The notes under the pieces: generated by a model
Told to the model about the DNA's origin: nothing
The model's database searches: none
What the model saw: the letters and a program-made list of their open reading frames with translations, nothing else
Source: Candidatus Nomurabacteria bacterium
GTDB taxonomy: Bacteria > Patescibacteria > Paceibacteria > UBA9973
Direction of reading: 5' to 3'
NCBI GenBank assembly: GCA_026396015.1
Contig: JAPLXP010000003.1
Location: forward strand, 41,550-105,549
Length of the DNA stretch: 64,000 bases
Program-made: the position numbers and the translations under genes
In this document: piece by piece, positions 14,641 to 22,686 of the stretch
Layout: each line of letters begins with the position of its first letter
How positions within the stretch are numbered: position 1 is the stretch's first letter

Positions 14641-15036
14641 ATGCATAAAAAAGTAACTAGGACATTCCTGCGAACTGACGAGACGATGGAAAAATATATG
14701 AGAATTTCATCTGAAAGAAAAGAACTCGGTCATAAAGTTGATCACTTTTTACGATGGCAAGAGAATTTAGTTAAAGAATTCGATAATTGGGTCATAGTGA
14801 CCAATGAATTCCCCTATGATGCAGTGGCTAGTACTAGTCATATGATCGCTACAAAGAGGGAGGTGGGCTTTGATTGGGCATTACTGTCTACTGAAGAGCG
14901 TGAAGAATATGAATTGATAAAGAAGACATATCTAGCAGAACACTACGATGCTATCTGGGAGAATCTTCCACGAGGATCTACCGTGGCTCATCACTTTCAT
15001 GTGCATTTGATAGTACTGAAAAGAGAAGAGATCTAA
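14641..15036 (+). CDS. HIT-superfamily protein
   Basis: A 131-residue protein with the shape of a histidine-triad nucleotide hydrolase/transferase. It has a central WVIVTNEFPYD strand, HMIATKREVGF, and a C-terminal AHHFHVHLIVLK that carries the histidine triad pattern HFHVHL. HIT enzymes act on nucleoside phosphate bonds with the middle His as nucleophile. The N-terminal 40 residues are longer than in minimal HIT proteins. A TACAAT box about 12 bases upstream implies a near-leaderless mRNA. It is followed by a strong bidirectional terminator. Confidence 0.7.
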   Translation: MHKKVTRTFLRTDETMEKYMRISSERKELGHKVDHFLRWQENLVKEFDNWVIVTNEFPYDAVASTSHMIATKREVGFDWALLSTEEREEYELIKKTYLAEHYDAIWENLPRGSTVAHHFHVHLIVLKREEI

Positions 15037-15040
15037 ATAA

Positions 15041-15081
15041 ATACAAAATGAGCGCGGCCTATGGCCGCGCTCATTTTGTAT
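15041..15081. terminator. Strong bidirectional terminator
   Basis: A 19-bp perfect stem (ATACAAAATGAGCGCGGCC and its complement, 3-base loop) separates the convergent HIT-like and RNase Y genes. Confidence 0.92.
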
Positions 15082-15092
15082 TTAGTGTTCTA

Positions 15093-16619
15093 TTATCTTG
15101 CGAATTCTACGACTCTGTTTTCTCGGATCATTGTTACTTTGATCTCTCCTGGGTAGGTGAGTTCTTGTTCGATTTTCTTTGCTATCTCACGAGCCATGTC
15201 TTTAGCTTGAACATCAGTTACTTTTTCTGGAGTTACAAATATTCGGATCTCACGGCCGGCTGCTAGGGCGTATGACTTTTCTACTCCTGCAAATGTCTTG
15301 GTTAGAGCTTCGAGATCTTGTAGGCGTTTGATGTAGTTCTCTACACTGTCACGTCTTGCACCTGGGCGTCCACCTGAGATATGGTCAGCGGTCTGCACGA
15401 TCACCGCTTCGATAGATTCATGTGGGCAATCATCGTGGTGAGACTTCATTGATGTGATGATTCGTGGGTCAGCACCGAATTTCTGGAGGATGCGGATACC
15501 GATGTCGATATGCGTACCTTGTACCTCGTGGTCTAGGGCCTTACCGATATCGTGTACCAATGCACCTGCCTTTGCTATTTGGATATCTGCACCTAGCTCT
15601 TCAGCGAGCATTCCTGCGATGTGTGCCATCTCGATAGAGTGCTGGAGTACATTTTGTCCATAACTTGTTCGGAAGTAAAGTCTTCCTGCTATTGCTACTA
15701 TACGTGGGTCAAGATTGAAGATTCCACATTCGTATACTGCCTGATCTCCCTTGTCTTTGATAATCTTGTTGATATCTTCTTGAGCCTTGGCTACTACCTC
15801 TTCGATCTTTGCTGGTTGGATACGGCCATCTAGTATAAGGTTTTCCAATGCTAGACGTGCTACTTGTCGGCGTACTGGATCAAATGAAGAGATTACTATC
15901 GCACCTGGAGTCTCGTCTATCACTAGCTCTACTCCGGCTGCTCGTTCGAATGCACGAATATTTCTACCTTCCTTACCGATAATCTTTCCCTTGATCTCAT
16001 CATTTGGGATATTTACAGAAGTCATCATCATCTCACTAGCAGTTGAAGCTGCAAGACGATTGATAGATGTAGATAGGATGTCTTTTGCACGACGATCCAG
16101 CTTTTCAGCATTAGTAGTCTCCATCTTTTGCATTCGTACTAGCAAATCTTCTTCATACTTTACTTCGATATTCTTCATCAAGATCTCTCGAGCATCATCG
16201 GCGGATAGATGGGCGACTTTTTCAAGTTCTTTTTGCTTTTCTTCCTGCATGCCATCTACTCGCTCTTTGATCTTTTTTACCTCTTCAACCTTTGTCTTTA
16301 TCTTTTCGACTTCACGATCAATCTCGCTTTGGCGGGAATCGAGCATTTCGTCTTTTTTGATAAGGCGCTGTTCTGTGGCTTTCCACTCTACCTCTTTTTT
16401 CTTTTCTTCTTTGTGAAGTTCGGCTGTCCGTTCCTCTGCCTTTTTCTTGGCTTCGTCGAGGACTTTTTGCGCGTCTTCTTTTGCGCCCATTAACATCTGC
16501 TTGATCTCAAGATCCATAGAACCTTTTTGACCAAGGGAGATGATTAGACGCAAATAATAACCAATACCTACTCCTCCTGCGAGGGCGGCGATTGCTATAA
16601 TTATTGCGATTAAACTCAT
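15093..16619 (-). CDS. rny: Ribonuclease Y
   Basis: A 508-residue membrane-anchored endoribonuclease that starts mRNA decay. An N-terminal membrane helix (residues 2-24) leads into a long coiled coil (about 35-190, Lys/Glu-rich), a KH domain (IKGKIIGKEGRNIRAFERAAG, quoted by position near residue 210) and an HD domain with the metal ligands in ALVHDIGKALDHEVQG, near residue 360. Length matches the family. A second DNA signal, the inverted repeat AATGTGAC-CGT-GTCACATT, lies 4-22 bases before the ATG and could mask its translation start. Confidence 0.96.
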   Translation of the reverse strand: MSLIAIIIAIAALAGGVGIGYYLRLIISLGQKGSMDLEIKQMLMGAKEDAQKVLDEAKKKAEERTAELHKEEKKKEVEWKATEQRLIKKDEMLDSRQSEIDREVEKIKTKVEEVKKIKERVDGMQEEKQKELEKVAHLSADDAREILMKNIEVKYEEDLLVRMQKMETTNAEKLDRRAKDILSTSINRLAASTASEMMMTSVNIPNDEIKGKIIGKEGRNIRAFERAAGVELVIDETPGAIVISSFDPVRRQVARLALENLILDGRIQPAKIEEVVAKAQEDINKIIKDKGDQAVYECGIFNLDPRIVAIAGRLYFRTSYGQNVLQHSIEMAHIAGMLAEELGADIQIAKAGALVHDIGKALDHEVQGTHIDIGIRILQKFGADPRIITSMKSHHDDCPHESIEAVIVQTADHISGGRPGARRDSVENYIKRLQDLEALTKTFAGVEKSYALAAGREIRIFVTPEKVTDVQAKDMAREIAKKIEQELTYPGEIKVTMIRENRVVEFAR

Positions 16620-16623
16620 AAAT

Positions 16624-16642
16624 GTGACCGTGTCACATTAAA
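16624..16642. promoter_or_regulatory. Inverted repeat in the rny leader
   Basis: AATGTGAC and GTCACATT flank CGT just upstream of the rny start codon on the minus strand. This could be an operator or a translation-masking hairpin. Confidence 0.35.
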
Positions 16643-16840
16643 ATACTACGCTTTAAAAGCGCTTTAGAATATAGGTATTTTTATACAAACGAGGAATTAT
16701 GGGAAAAATTTTGTTCATAGAAATAAATATCATTTTAGGAATTACCAGATAAACCGTACTTTAAATTAGACACCTTGCTAACTATTAAAATTCGATACAT
16801 ACATAGTACCGCAAAAGAGTATCTTTGTACAGAGGAGTTT

Positions 16841-17593
16841 TTATTTTGAAATTGGTAATGAGATGTAAAAAATAGTTCCATTGTTTGGGTCTTTTGACTG
16901 AAAATTTATTTTACCATAATGATGGTCAATGATATTTTTTGCTACATATAGCGAAAGTCCCATACCATCGGTGTTCATTTTTACGGCCGCTGCGCTACGG
17001 TAGAATCTTTTAAATACATTTCTTTTGTCTTTCCATTTCATGCCAATACCAGAGTCTTCGATTGCTAACACAATATTACTATCCTCCACTTTTGCCCCAA
17101 TAGATATCGTACCTTCGGTCTGTGAGTACCGTATCGCATTTTCTAAAACCGCATGAATTGCAAAAGAAATCTTTTTTGTATCTACTGATAATAATGGTAG
17201 GGAATTTAGGGCTGATATTTGGAGATGAATTTTCTTTTCATTTATTGGGTTGTGATATTTAGCGATACCTTCCTCTATAATCTCTCGCAGTGATACTGTC
17301 TTCATAAAATACAATGAACTATTGTTCACATCTTGTATTCCCGCAAGAGTGTCAACTATTTCTAGTAGGTGATTGGTTGTATTTGAAATATTTTTATTTA
17401 TTTCTATTTGTTCTGTGCGGGGCAAATCAGGGTTCATATTGTCGGTCATCCACTTTATGCGAGTTAGTGGTGTGCGAAAAGTATGATTTACTATTGAAAT
17501 AAAGGATTTTTCAATGATTTTACCGTCTATATGTGTTTTTATTGAATAAATAAATAATGCGATTAGCAGAATAAATAAAATTGTTGTTTGCAT
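16841..17593 (-). CDS. Sensor histidine kinase without a sensor domain
   Basis: A 250-residue histidine kinase core. One N-terminal membrane helix (residues 3-18) is followed almost at once by the HisKA box SFISIVNHTFRTPLTRIKWM with the phospho-acceptor His, then a HATPase_c domain with N-box HAVLENAIRYS, G1 box AIEDSGIGM and G2 MGLSLYVAKNII. There is essentially no extracytoplasmic sensing region. No response regulator lies adjacent, so the partner must be elsewhere. It is downstream of clpP on the same strand but separated by a terminator. Confidence 0.9.
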   Translation of the reverse strand: MQTTILFILLIALFIYSIKTHIDGKIIEKSFISIVNHTFRTPLTRIKWMTDNMNPDLPRTEQIEINKNISNTTNHLLEIVDTLAGIQDVNNSSLYFMKTVSLREIIEEGIAKYHNPINEKKIHLQISALNSLPLLSVDTKKISFAIHAVLENAIRYSQTEGTISIGAKVEDSNIVLAIEDSGIGMKWKDKRNVFKRFYRSAAAVKMNTDGMGLSLYVAKNIIDHHYGKINFQSKDPNNGTIFYISLPISK

Positions 17594-17607
17594 ATATTTA
17601 TTATAAC

Positions 17608-17636
17608 AAAAAACCTCACGCTGTGTGAGGTTTTTT
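17608..17636 (-). terminator. clpP terminator
   Basis: AAAAAACCTCAC and GTGAGGTTTTTT form a 12-bp stem just past the clpP stop on the minus strand, also ending in a T-tract on the plus strand. Confidence 0.85.
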
Positions 17637-17641
17637 TTATT

Positions 17642-18226
17642 CTACTTCTTTACTTTTGTGATTATCTGATCGATGATACCGTATTTCTTTGCTTCGTCTG
17701 CAGACATCCAGTAGTCGCGGTCTGCATCCTTTTCTACTTCTTCAAATTTTTTACCAGTATTCTTTGCCAATATTTTATTTAAAGTGTCTTTACTTCGCAA
17801 AATATGTTTTGCAGAGAGTGCGATATCACTGGCTTGACCTTCGGCACCTCCCATCACCTGATGTATCATAACTTCAGAATTCGGTAATGTGAATCGCTTG
17901 CCTTTTTCTCCTGCAGATAAGATCAGTGCACCCATAGATGCAGCTACTCCTACGCAGATTGTAGATACATCACTCTTGATAAAGTTCATCGTGTCGATGA
18001 TAGCTAGCCCCGCAGTCACAGATCCGCCAGGGGAGTTGATATATAGGGAAATATCTTTTTTGTTGTCTGTATGCTCGAGATATAGCAGCTGGGCTATGAC
18101 GAGATTGGCCATATGGTCATCGATACCACCGGCTAGGAAAATAATACGCTCATTTAAAAGGCGAGAGTATATATCATATGCTCTTTCGCCATTTATTGTC
18201 TTTTCTATTACTGTAGGGATTAACAT
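17642..18226 (-). CDS. clpP: ATP-dependent Clp protease proteolytic subunit
   Basis: A 194-residue serine protease subunit that forms a double heptameric chamber fed by Clp ATPases. The catalytic triad is visible: Ser97 in CVGVAASMGA, His122 in NSEVMIHQVMGG, and the Asp in DADRDYWMSADEA. Typical structural segments include YINSPGGSVTAGLAI. No clpX or clpA lies in the window. A family B structured element (18280-18344) lies 54 bases upstream of the start on the same strand and may control it. Confidence 0.97.
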   Translation of the reverse strand: MLIPTVIEKTINGERAYDIYSRLLNERIIFLAGGIDDHMANLVIAQLLYLEHTDNKKDISLYINSPGGSVTAGLAIIDTMNFIKSDVSTICVGVAASMGALILSAGEKGKRFTLPNSEVMIHQVMGGAEGQASDIALSAKHILRSKDTLNKILAKNTGKKFEEVEKDADRDYWMSADEAKKYGIIDQIITKVKK

Positions 18227-18279
18227 AGTTTTGTATATAATTAAATTATTAAAGCGAATCTTAAAATTAGCTCTTCTCT

Positions 18280-18344
18280 AAATGCACGCATGATTTTCTG
18301 GTGAAAATCTGCTCTGCTCGGCTACCCGCCTGCGCAAGGCATTT
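18280..18344 (-). ncRNA. Structured intergenic element, family B copy 2
   Basis: On the minus strand: outer stem AAATGC/GCATTT, conserved CTTGCGCAGG, a small GGC/GCC hairpin, conserved CGAGCAGAGCA, and inner hairpin GATTTTC-ACCA-GAAAATC. Compared with 971-1074, inner-stem pairs change from A-T to G-C and from C-G to T-A, and the outer stem swaps an A-T pair to T-A, all keeping pairing. It lies in the leader of clpP. Confidence 0.55.
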
Positions 18345-18412
18345 CTCAAAGACTAGTTTTAAGATTCGCAAATTACCTATATATCTTAACAAAATAAGGG
18401 GAATTTACCCCA

Positions 18413-18442
18413 TTGACAAAAGGGGTATAAATATGATATAAT
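18413..18442 (+). promoter_or_regulatory. Promoter of the 18476 lipoprotein-like gene
   Basis: TTGACA (18413-18418), 18-base spacer containing GGGTAT, then TATAAT (18437-18442) followed by ATACACAA. The same layout, including GGGTAT and ATACACAA, recurs at 48596-48625. GGGG-N6-CCCC overlaps the upstream side (18398-18411). Confidence 0.75.
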
Positions 18443-18475
18443 ATACACAAGAAAACAAATTAACTAAATACGGAT

Positions 18476-19087
18476 ATGAAAAATAAAAATGTTCTTTTAA
18501 TCGTTATAGCTTTTGTTGCTATAACCTCAGCAATCTCTTGTAGTCCTTGTTGTTCTACCTGTGGATGTGCAGGTACTGTAAGTCCACAGTATCCACAATC
18601 TGTCGTGCGTAAAACACACGAGAAAATTGTAGTTGGTGGTGCAACTTTTCATGATGGGTATTTATTTACCTGTCTAGTAAATGGATTTGGTGACGTGCGA
18701 GATATAAATGGTAATCACCCCATTCACATGCCGTGTACTGATCCGTTGATTAAACAAAGGTTAGACCCCAACCAGGGTGGTTGGAATTTTGCTTGCCAAG
18801 GTGCATGTCGCGTAGGTGGATCATGTGACGCTATCGTTTTAGTCTATGATGACGATGGCACCCTAGTAAATCATCCAGATTATCCAAAAACAGTTGGAAA
18901 TTGGGTGTTAGATGAATTCCTTGGTGACGACCAACATTTTGTGAAGCTGATCGATAAAGCTAAACTACCGAAGGTAGATATAAGCTTTAATCTTCCAGTT
19001 AGCATTCAAAGTCTTAGGGAATTACAAAAGGATACTATTATTCCTTTTGAAGGACCGAAAGAAATCATTTTTACCTTTACTAAATAA
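18476..19087 (+). CDS. Hypothetical secreted Cys-rich (lipo)protein
   Basis: A 203-residue protein of no family I recognise. Residues 1-21 form a signal peptide (MKNKNVLLIVIAFVAITSAI) ending in a lipobox-like AISC, so the Cys at 22 may be lipidated, though position -3 is Ala rather than Leu. A Cys-dense patch follows (CSPCCSTCGCAG), with further Cys pairs in FACQGACRVGGSC, suggesting disulfides or metal binding. It has its own strong promoter and a 14-bp terminator hairpin. Confidence 0.65.
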   Translation: MKNKNVLLIVIAFVAITSAISCSPCCSTCGCAGTVSPQYPQSVVRKTHEKIVVGGATFHDGYLFTCLVNGFGDVRDINGNHPIHMPCTDPLIKQRLDPNQGGWNFACQGACRVGGSCDAIVLVYDDDGTLVNHPDYPKTVGNWVLDEFLGDDQHFVKLIDKAKLPKVDISFNLPVSIQSLRELQKDTIIPFEGPKEIIFTFTK

Positions 19088-19102
19088 AAGTAATAGGTAA
19101 TC

Positions 19103-19137
19103 AAAAGGCCAAAACATTTATGTTTTGGCCTTTTTTA
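19103..19137 (+). terminator. Terminator after the 18476 gene
   Basis: AAAAGGCCAAAACA and TGTTTTGGCCTTTT form a 14-bp stem followed by more T. Confidence 0.88.
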
Positions 19138-19141
19138 TTTT

Positions 19142-19176
19142 TGCTAATCACTAGAAACTAGCTACTAATCACTAAC
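19142..19176. repeat. CTAG-rich spacer repeat (copy 1)
   Basis: This stretch next to the tig stop contains CTAATCACTAGAAACTAGC and ACTAATCACTAACC. It belongs to the CTAG-rich repeat family also found at 20910, 22186, 31328, 31783, 37565 and 56985. Confidence 0.6.
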
Positions 19177-19178
19177 CC

Positions 19179-20240
19179 TTATAGACTCTCTAGGAAATTG
19201 AAAACTTTTTCATTGCCCATCATCTGCTCTACGTATGCACGAGCTCGGATTGGATCCGCATCTTTGTACATATTTAGTAGTGCATCTACTTCTTTTTGAA
19301 TTTCTTCATCACTTGGCTTTAGGTTTTCCTTTTCCATTAGGCGGTGGATGATCATCGCTAGCTTTGCACGCTTTTCTGCTTCTGGTCTCCACTCTGTACG
19401 GAGGTCAGCCTCAGTCTTTCCTACTTGCTTTAGATATTCATCAAATTTGAATCCCATTTGAGTCACATCTGCTTCGAGTCTATATAGGAGCTTGTCTTCC
19501 TCACTCACTGTCAGGATCTCTGGGATCTCTGCTTCTGTTTTCTCTAGGAGCTTTTCTATGATAGCTAGGCGACATTTGTCTTTATTTTCTGTTTCCTTTT
19601 CAGTCTTTAGATTTTCTGCAACTTTTGCCTTCAATTCAGCTACATTTTCAAATTTACCGATTGATTTTGCAAATTCATCATCTACAGCTGGTAAATCTTT
19701 CTCTTCTGGTTCTGGGTGTTCTGCATGTGGTGCGCCTGGGGCATCATCCTTGTGTAGATCCTGGTGTGCACGCATCTTGCGTAGATCTAGTAATACTTTT
19801 TCGATATCTGCCTCTTCTATTACTACTTCTTTCTTGTATTCTTCCTTTGCATTTTCCTCTTTTGCGATCTGTGTATAGTCTGGGAGGTTTATCTCTGGTA
19901 GGACTGCAGTCTTGATTGTGAATTCAAGGTCATTGCCTCGTGCGATCTTTGTAATACTGATCTCTGGGCGTCCGATAGCATCAATCTTCTCCTGTTCTAG
20001 CATCTCTGCATATGCAGATGTGATAGCACGCTCTGCCATCTCTTCTAATAGCATCATATCGTTGATATTTTGCTTTACCATCTCAGCTGGGACTTTACCT
20101 GGGCGAAAACCTGGCAATTCCATGCGAGTTCCAATATGTGCGAGGGCTTTGTCTTCATAAGACATAAAAACAGAGGCTTCTATTACGCCTTCTATTGCTA
20201 CTTCACTTTTTTCTAATTTTTTAACTGTTGTTTTAATCAT
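19179..20240 (-). CDS. tig: Trigger factor lacking the PPIase domain
   Basis: A ribosome-bound chaperone for nascent chains, 353 residues from the ATG at 20238-20240 (MIKTTVKKLEKSEVAIEG). The N-terminal ribosome-binding domain carries the signature region GFRPGKVPAEMV (about residues 55-66). The C-terminal chaperone domain is recognisable (EEDKLLYRLEADVTQMGFKF, by position). Between them, the FKBP-type PPIase domain of about 90 residues is replaced by a short acidic, Pro/His-rich linker (GAPHAEHPEPEEKDLP) joining directly to VDDEFAKSIGKF. The protein is therefore shorter than the usual 430 residues. Confidence 0.93.
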   Translation of the reverse strand: MIKTTVKKLEKSEVAIEGVIEASVFMSYEDKALAHIGTRMELPGFRPGKVPAEMVKQNINDMMLLEEMAERAITSAYAEMLEQEKIDAIGRPEISITKIARGNDLEFTIKTAVLPEINLPDYTQIAKEENAKEEYKKEVVIEEADIEKVLLDLRKMRAHQDLHKDDAPGAPHAEHPEPEEKDLPAVDDEFAKSIGKFENVAELKAKVAENLKTEKETENKDKCRLAIIEKLLEKTEAEIPEILTVSEEDKLLYRLEADVTQMGFKFDEYLKQVGKTEADLRTEWRPEAEKRAKLAMIIHRLMEKENLKPSDEEIQKEVDALLNMYKDADPIRARAYVEQMMGNEKVFNFLESL

Positions 20241-20280
20241 ACGTTCCCACAGTCTATATAAATAGAGCCTTTTTGTCAAA

Positions 20281-20320
20281 AACAATAAAGCACCCATATT
20301 TATATGGGTGCTTTATTGTT
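20281..20320. terminator. ppa terminator
   Basis: An 18-bp perfect stem (AACAATAAAGCACCCATA, loop TTTA) lies directly beyond the ppa stop on the minus strand. Confidence 0.9.
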
Positions 20321-20322
20321 TT

Positions 20323-20907
20323 TTAGTCTAATTTTGGGGCGTATTCCTTTTCGTATTTCTCAGTACACTCTTTTAGGACCTTGATTGCTTCTTCTGGTCC
20401 GTAGAATGTCTCTACTACTCCGGTACCTGGTTTCTTTAGGTATTTTATGTTTTCCCAGAAATATTTAGTCTCTGTTTTAAAATATTCACCTAAATCTTCA
20501 ACAGTTTTGATGTGGTCAGACCGGCGATCATCAGCGAGTACTGCGATAATCTTGTCATCTACCTCACCACCGTCTATGAATTTCATGACACCGATCACAC
20601 GAGCTTCTACTAGGGATCCTGGTACGAGGGGCTCTGTGATGTTTACGATCTCTACATCTAGTGGATCACCATCATAATCCCAAGTCATAGGGATCGCTCC
20701 GTATGTGAATGGGTATGCTAGTGTCGAATATCCTACACGATCCAGCTTCAGCTGGCCTGATTCTGTAATCATCTCGTATTTATTGATGCTACCAGCAGAT
20801 ACTTCGATTATTGTATTGATCACACCTTTTTCTTCGTTTGCAAATGCAGGTAGCACGTGCAATAGATTGTACATGAATTTACTAGGTTTTTGATTTATGT
20901 TTGCCAT
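20323..20907 (-). CDS. ppa: Inorganic pyrophosphatase
   Basis: A 194-residue soluble family I pyrophosphatase that hydrolyses PPi with Mg. Hallmarks are NKYEMITESGQLKLDRVGYS (Glu and Lys ligands), YPFTYGAIPMTWDYDGDPLDVEIV with the DGDPLDV metal site, and the C-terminal KYFWENIKYLKKPG. The N terminus has a Parcubacteria-like extension (NQKPSKFMYNLLHVLPAF). It lies downstream of nusA and upstream of tig on the same strand, separated by CTAG-rich spacers. Confidence 0.95.
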   Translation of the reverse strand: MANINQKPSKFMYNLLHVLPAFANEEKGVINTIIEVSAGSINKYEMITESGQLKLDRVGYSTLAYPFTYGAIPMTWDYDGDPLDVEIVNITEPLVPGSLVEARVIGVMKFIDGGEVDDKIIAVLADDRRSDHIKTVEDLGEYFKTETKYFWENIKYLKKPGTGVVETFYGPEEAIKVLKECTEKYEKEYAPKLD

Positions 20908-20909
20908 AG

Positions 20910-20996
20910 AATTAGTTTCTAGTAACTAGGGGCTAGTTGCTAGTGTAATTTATTTATAATTTTTTCTAGTCACTAGAACCTAGTTACTAGCTTGCT
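20910..20996. repeat. CTAG-rich hairpin repeat (copy 2)
   Basis: Left arm TAGTAACTAGG and right arm CCTAGTTACTA are perfect complements, with further CTAG motifs on both sides. The repeat fills the nusA-ppa spacer. Confidence 0.75.
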
Positions 20997-20998
20997 AA

Positions 20999-22183
20999 TT
21001 AATTTGTTCCATCATCTACTATTCCATCATCTAGTACATCTTCTGATGCTGTATCACCACTGTCTACTGTCACAGCTTCTGCACCATTGATATCGATTCT
21101 CCATCCTGTGAGTTTTGCTGCAAGGCGTACATTTTGTCCACCCTTGCCTATAGCTAGTGATAGCTGATCTGCGGCTACTTCTACTGTAGCCTTGTGATCT
21201 GCTTCATTTATAGTCAGACTGAGGACTTTTGCTGGAGATAGGGCACTAGTTACGTATTCACCAGTATCTGCTGACCATGGGATGATGTCGATCTTTTCAC
21301 CGGCAAGCTCACTCATGACTGTAGTCACGCGGATACCTTTTTGACCTACACATGATCCTACTGGATCAATATGCTCATCATTTGAATATACTGCGATTTT
21401 TGAACGACTTCCAGCTTCGCGGGCGATAGATTTGATCTCTACTGTGCCACCTGCTATTTCTGGAGCCTCAACTGCGAACAATCCTTCGATAAATTGAGGA
21501 TGTGTACGAGAAAGCTTTAGATTGATACCTCTTGGAGTCTCTTCGACTGCATATAGATATGCACGGATTCTCTCTCCACGCTTGTAGAATTCTCCTGGAA
21601 TTTGCTCTTCTGGGAGCATGATACCTGTCGCACGGTTAAATTCAATATATACGATACCTCTTTCTACTTTTTGTACGAAACCATTAATGATTTCTCCTTC
21701 TTTTGCACCGTATTCATCGATAATACTTGCTCTCTCTGCTTCACGGATCTTTTGGATTATTACTTGTTTTGCTGTCTGAGCGGCAATACGTCCATAATCT
21801 TCATGTGTCTCAAGGGGGAATATGAGTTCTTCTTCTAGTTGAACGTCACTCTTTATCTTTTTTGCATCTTCGATTAGGATATGATGCTCTTCGTTAAAGC
21901 GTGTACGCTCATCGTCTTCTGCTAGTTCTTCCTCTTCAACGCCTTCAATATTCTTTGGGATGTATACTATTGTCTCATCTACTGCGATTTTTACTTGGTA
22001 GAAATCCATAGCACCAGTATCCAGGTCAAAGCGATTGCGGATTATCTGGCCCTTCTTACCGTATTCCTTTTTGTAAGCAGCAGCCAAAGCTTGCTCTATA
22101 GCATCGAGAATTTTATCTTTTGGTATTTTTCTCTCAGTCTCGAGTTGTTCGAGTGCTGATTTCATTGTTTTTATGTCTATCAT
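20999..22183 (-). CDS. nusA: Transcription termination/antitermination factor NusA
   Basis: A 394-residue RNA polymerase-binding factor for pausing, termination and antitermination. The N-terminal domain (residues 1-130) with an acidic stretch (EGVEEEELAEDDER) precedes an S1 domain (EIINGFVQKVERGIVYIEF), KH1 (IDPVGSCVGQKGIRVTTVM) and KH2 (LAIGKGGQNVRLAAKLTGW). C-terminal acidic repeats seen in proteobacteria are absent, leaving a short Asp-rich tail. Length and order are normal for Firmicutes-type NusA. CTAG-rich repeats flank it on both sides. Confidence 0.96.
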   Translation of the reverse strand: MIDIKTMKSALEQLETERKIPKDKILDAIEQALAAAYKKEYGKKGQIIRNRFDLDTGAMDFYQVKIAVDETIVYIPKNIEGVEEEELAEDDERTRFNEEHHILIEDAKKIKSDVQLEEELIFPLETHEDYGRIAAQTAKQVIIQKIREAERASIIDEYGAKEGEIINGFVQKVERGIVYIEFNRATGIMLPEEQIPGEFYKRGERIRAYLYAVEETPRGINLKLSRTHPQFIEGLFAVEAPEIAGGTVEIKSIAREAGSRSKIAVYSNDEHIDPVGSCVGQKGIRVTTVMSELAGEKIDIIPWSADTGEYVTSALSPAKVLSLTINEADHKATVEVAADQLSLAIGKGGQNVRLAAKLTGWRIDINGAEAVTVDSGDTASEDVLDDGIVDDGTN

Positions 22184-22185
22184 AT

Positions 22186-22237
22186 TAGTTTCTAGGTTTT
22201 AGTTTCTAGTTGCTAGCTAAAACTAAAACTCTTTTTA
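22186..22237. repeat. CTAG-rich spacer repeat (copy 3)
   Basis: TTAGTTTCTAGGTTTTAG and TTTCTAGTTGCTAGCTAAAA, upstream of nusA, belong to the same family as 20910-20996. Confidence 0.6.
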
Positions 22238-22394
22238 TTAAATTATAATTTTTTTATTTTAAACCAAGCCTGGTTTAAAATAAATAAAGTCCGGTTCGAG
22301 ACGGACATTAATAACATCATAATACCAGTTTTTTCACATAAAAGCAATATTTTATTTTGCTCAATGTTTCTATTGATGATATAATATTTTTATA

Positions 22395-22685
22395 ATGATT
22401 GATTTTAAGAATAAAAATATTTTGGGCAAAATATTAATTGGTTTAGTTATTTTTTCTATTGTTTGTTCTTATTTTGGTTTTAAATATTACAAAAAAATTG
22501 CCGCTCAAAATAGACTTAATAAAAATATCCAACAGATCTCAGATTCAGCCTTGAAAGTTAAGGTTTCAGAAGACCAAAAACTACAATCTATCAATGAACT
22601 ATCTAGTCAATCTTCTGAAAAAATATCTCCTGAAGAAGCATCAAAGCGTGAAGCTGAAATTATTAATCAATTAAATTCTAAATAA
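22395..22685 (+). CDS. Small membrane-anchored hypothetical protein
   Basis: A 96-residue protein with one N-terminal membrane helix (ILIGLVIFSIVCSYFGFKYY, about residues 13-32) and a Gln/Ser/Lys-rich, probably coiled outer part. It starts the secreted-protein locus: the giant Ig-like gene begins two bases after its stop, so the two are translationally close. A TATAAT box (about 22379-22384) lies ten bases before the ATG. Function is unknown; a chaperone or anchoring role for the next protein would be a guess. Confidence 0.6.
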   Translation: MIDFKNKNILGKILIGLVIFSIVCSYFGFKYYKKIAAQNRLNKNIQQISDSALKVKVSEDQKLQSINELSSQSSEKISPEEASKREAEIINQLNSK

Positions 22686-22686
22686 T

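Noticed and set aside
15787..16416. Plus-strand frame of 209 codons, Ser/Phe-rich
   Set aside because: Antisense shadow of the coiled-coil and KH parts of RNase Y; composition mirrors Glu/Lys codons.
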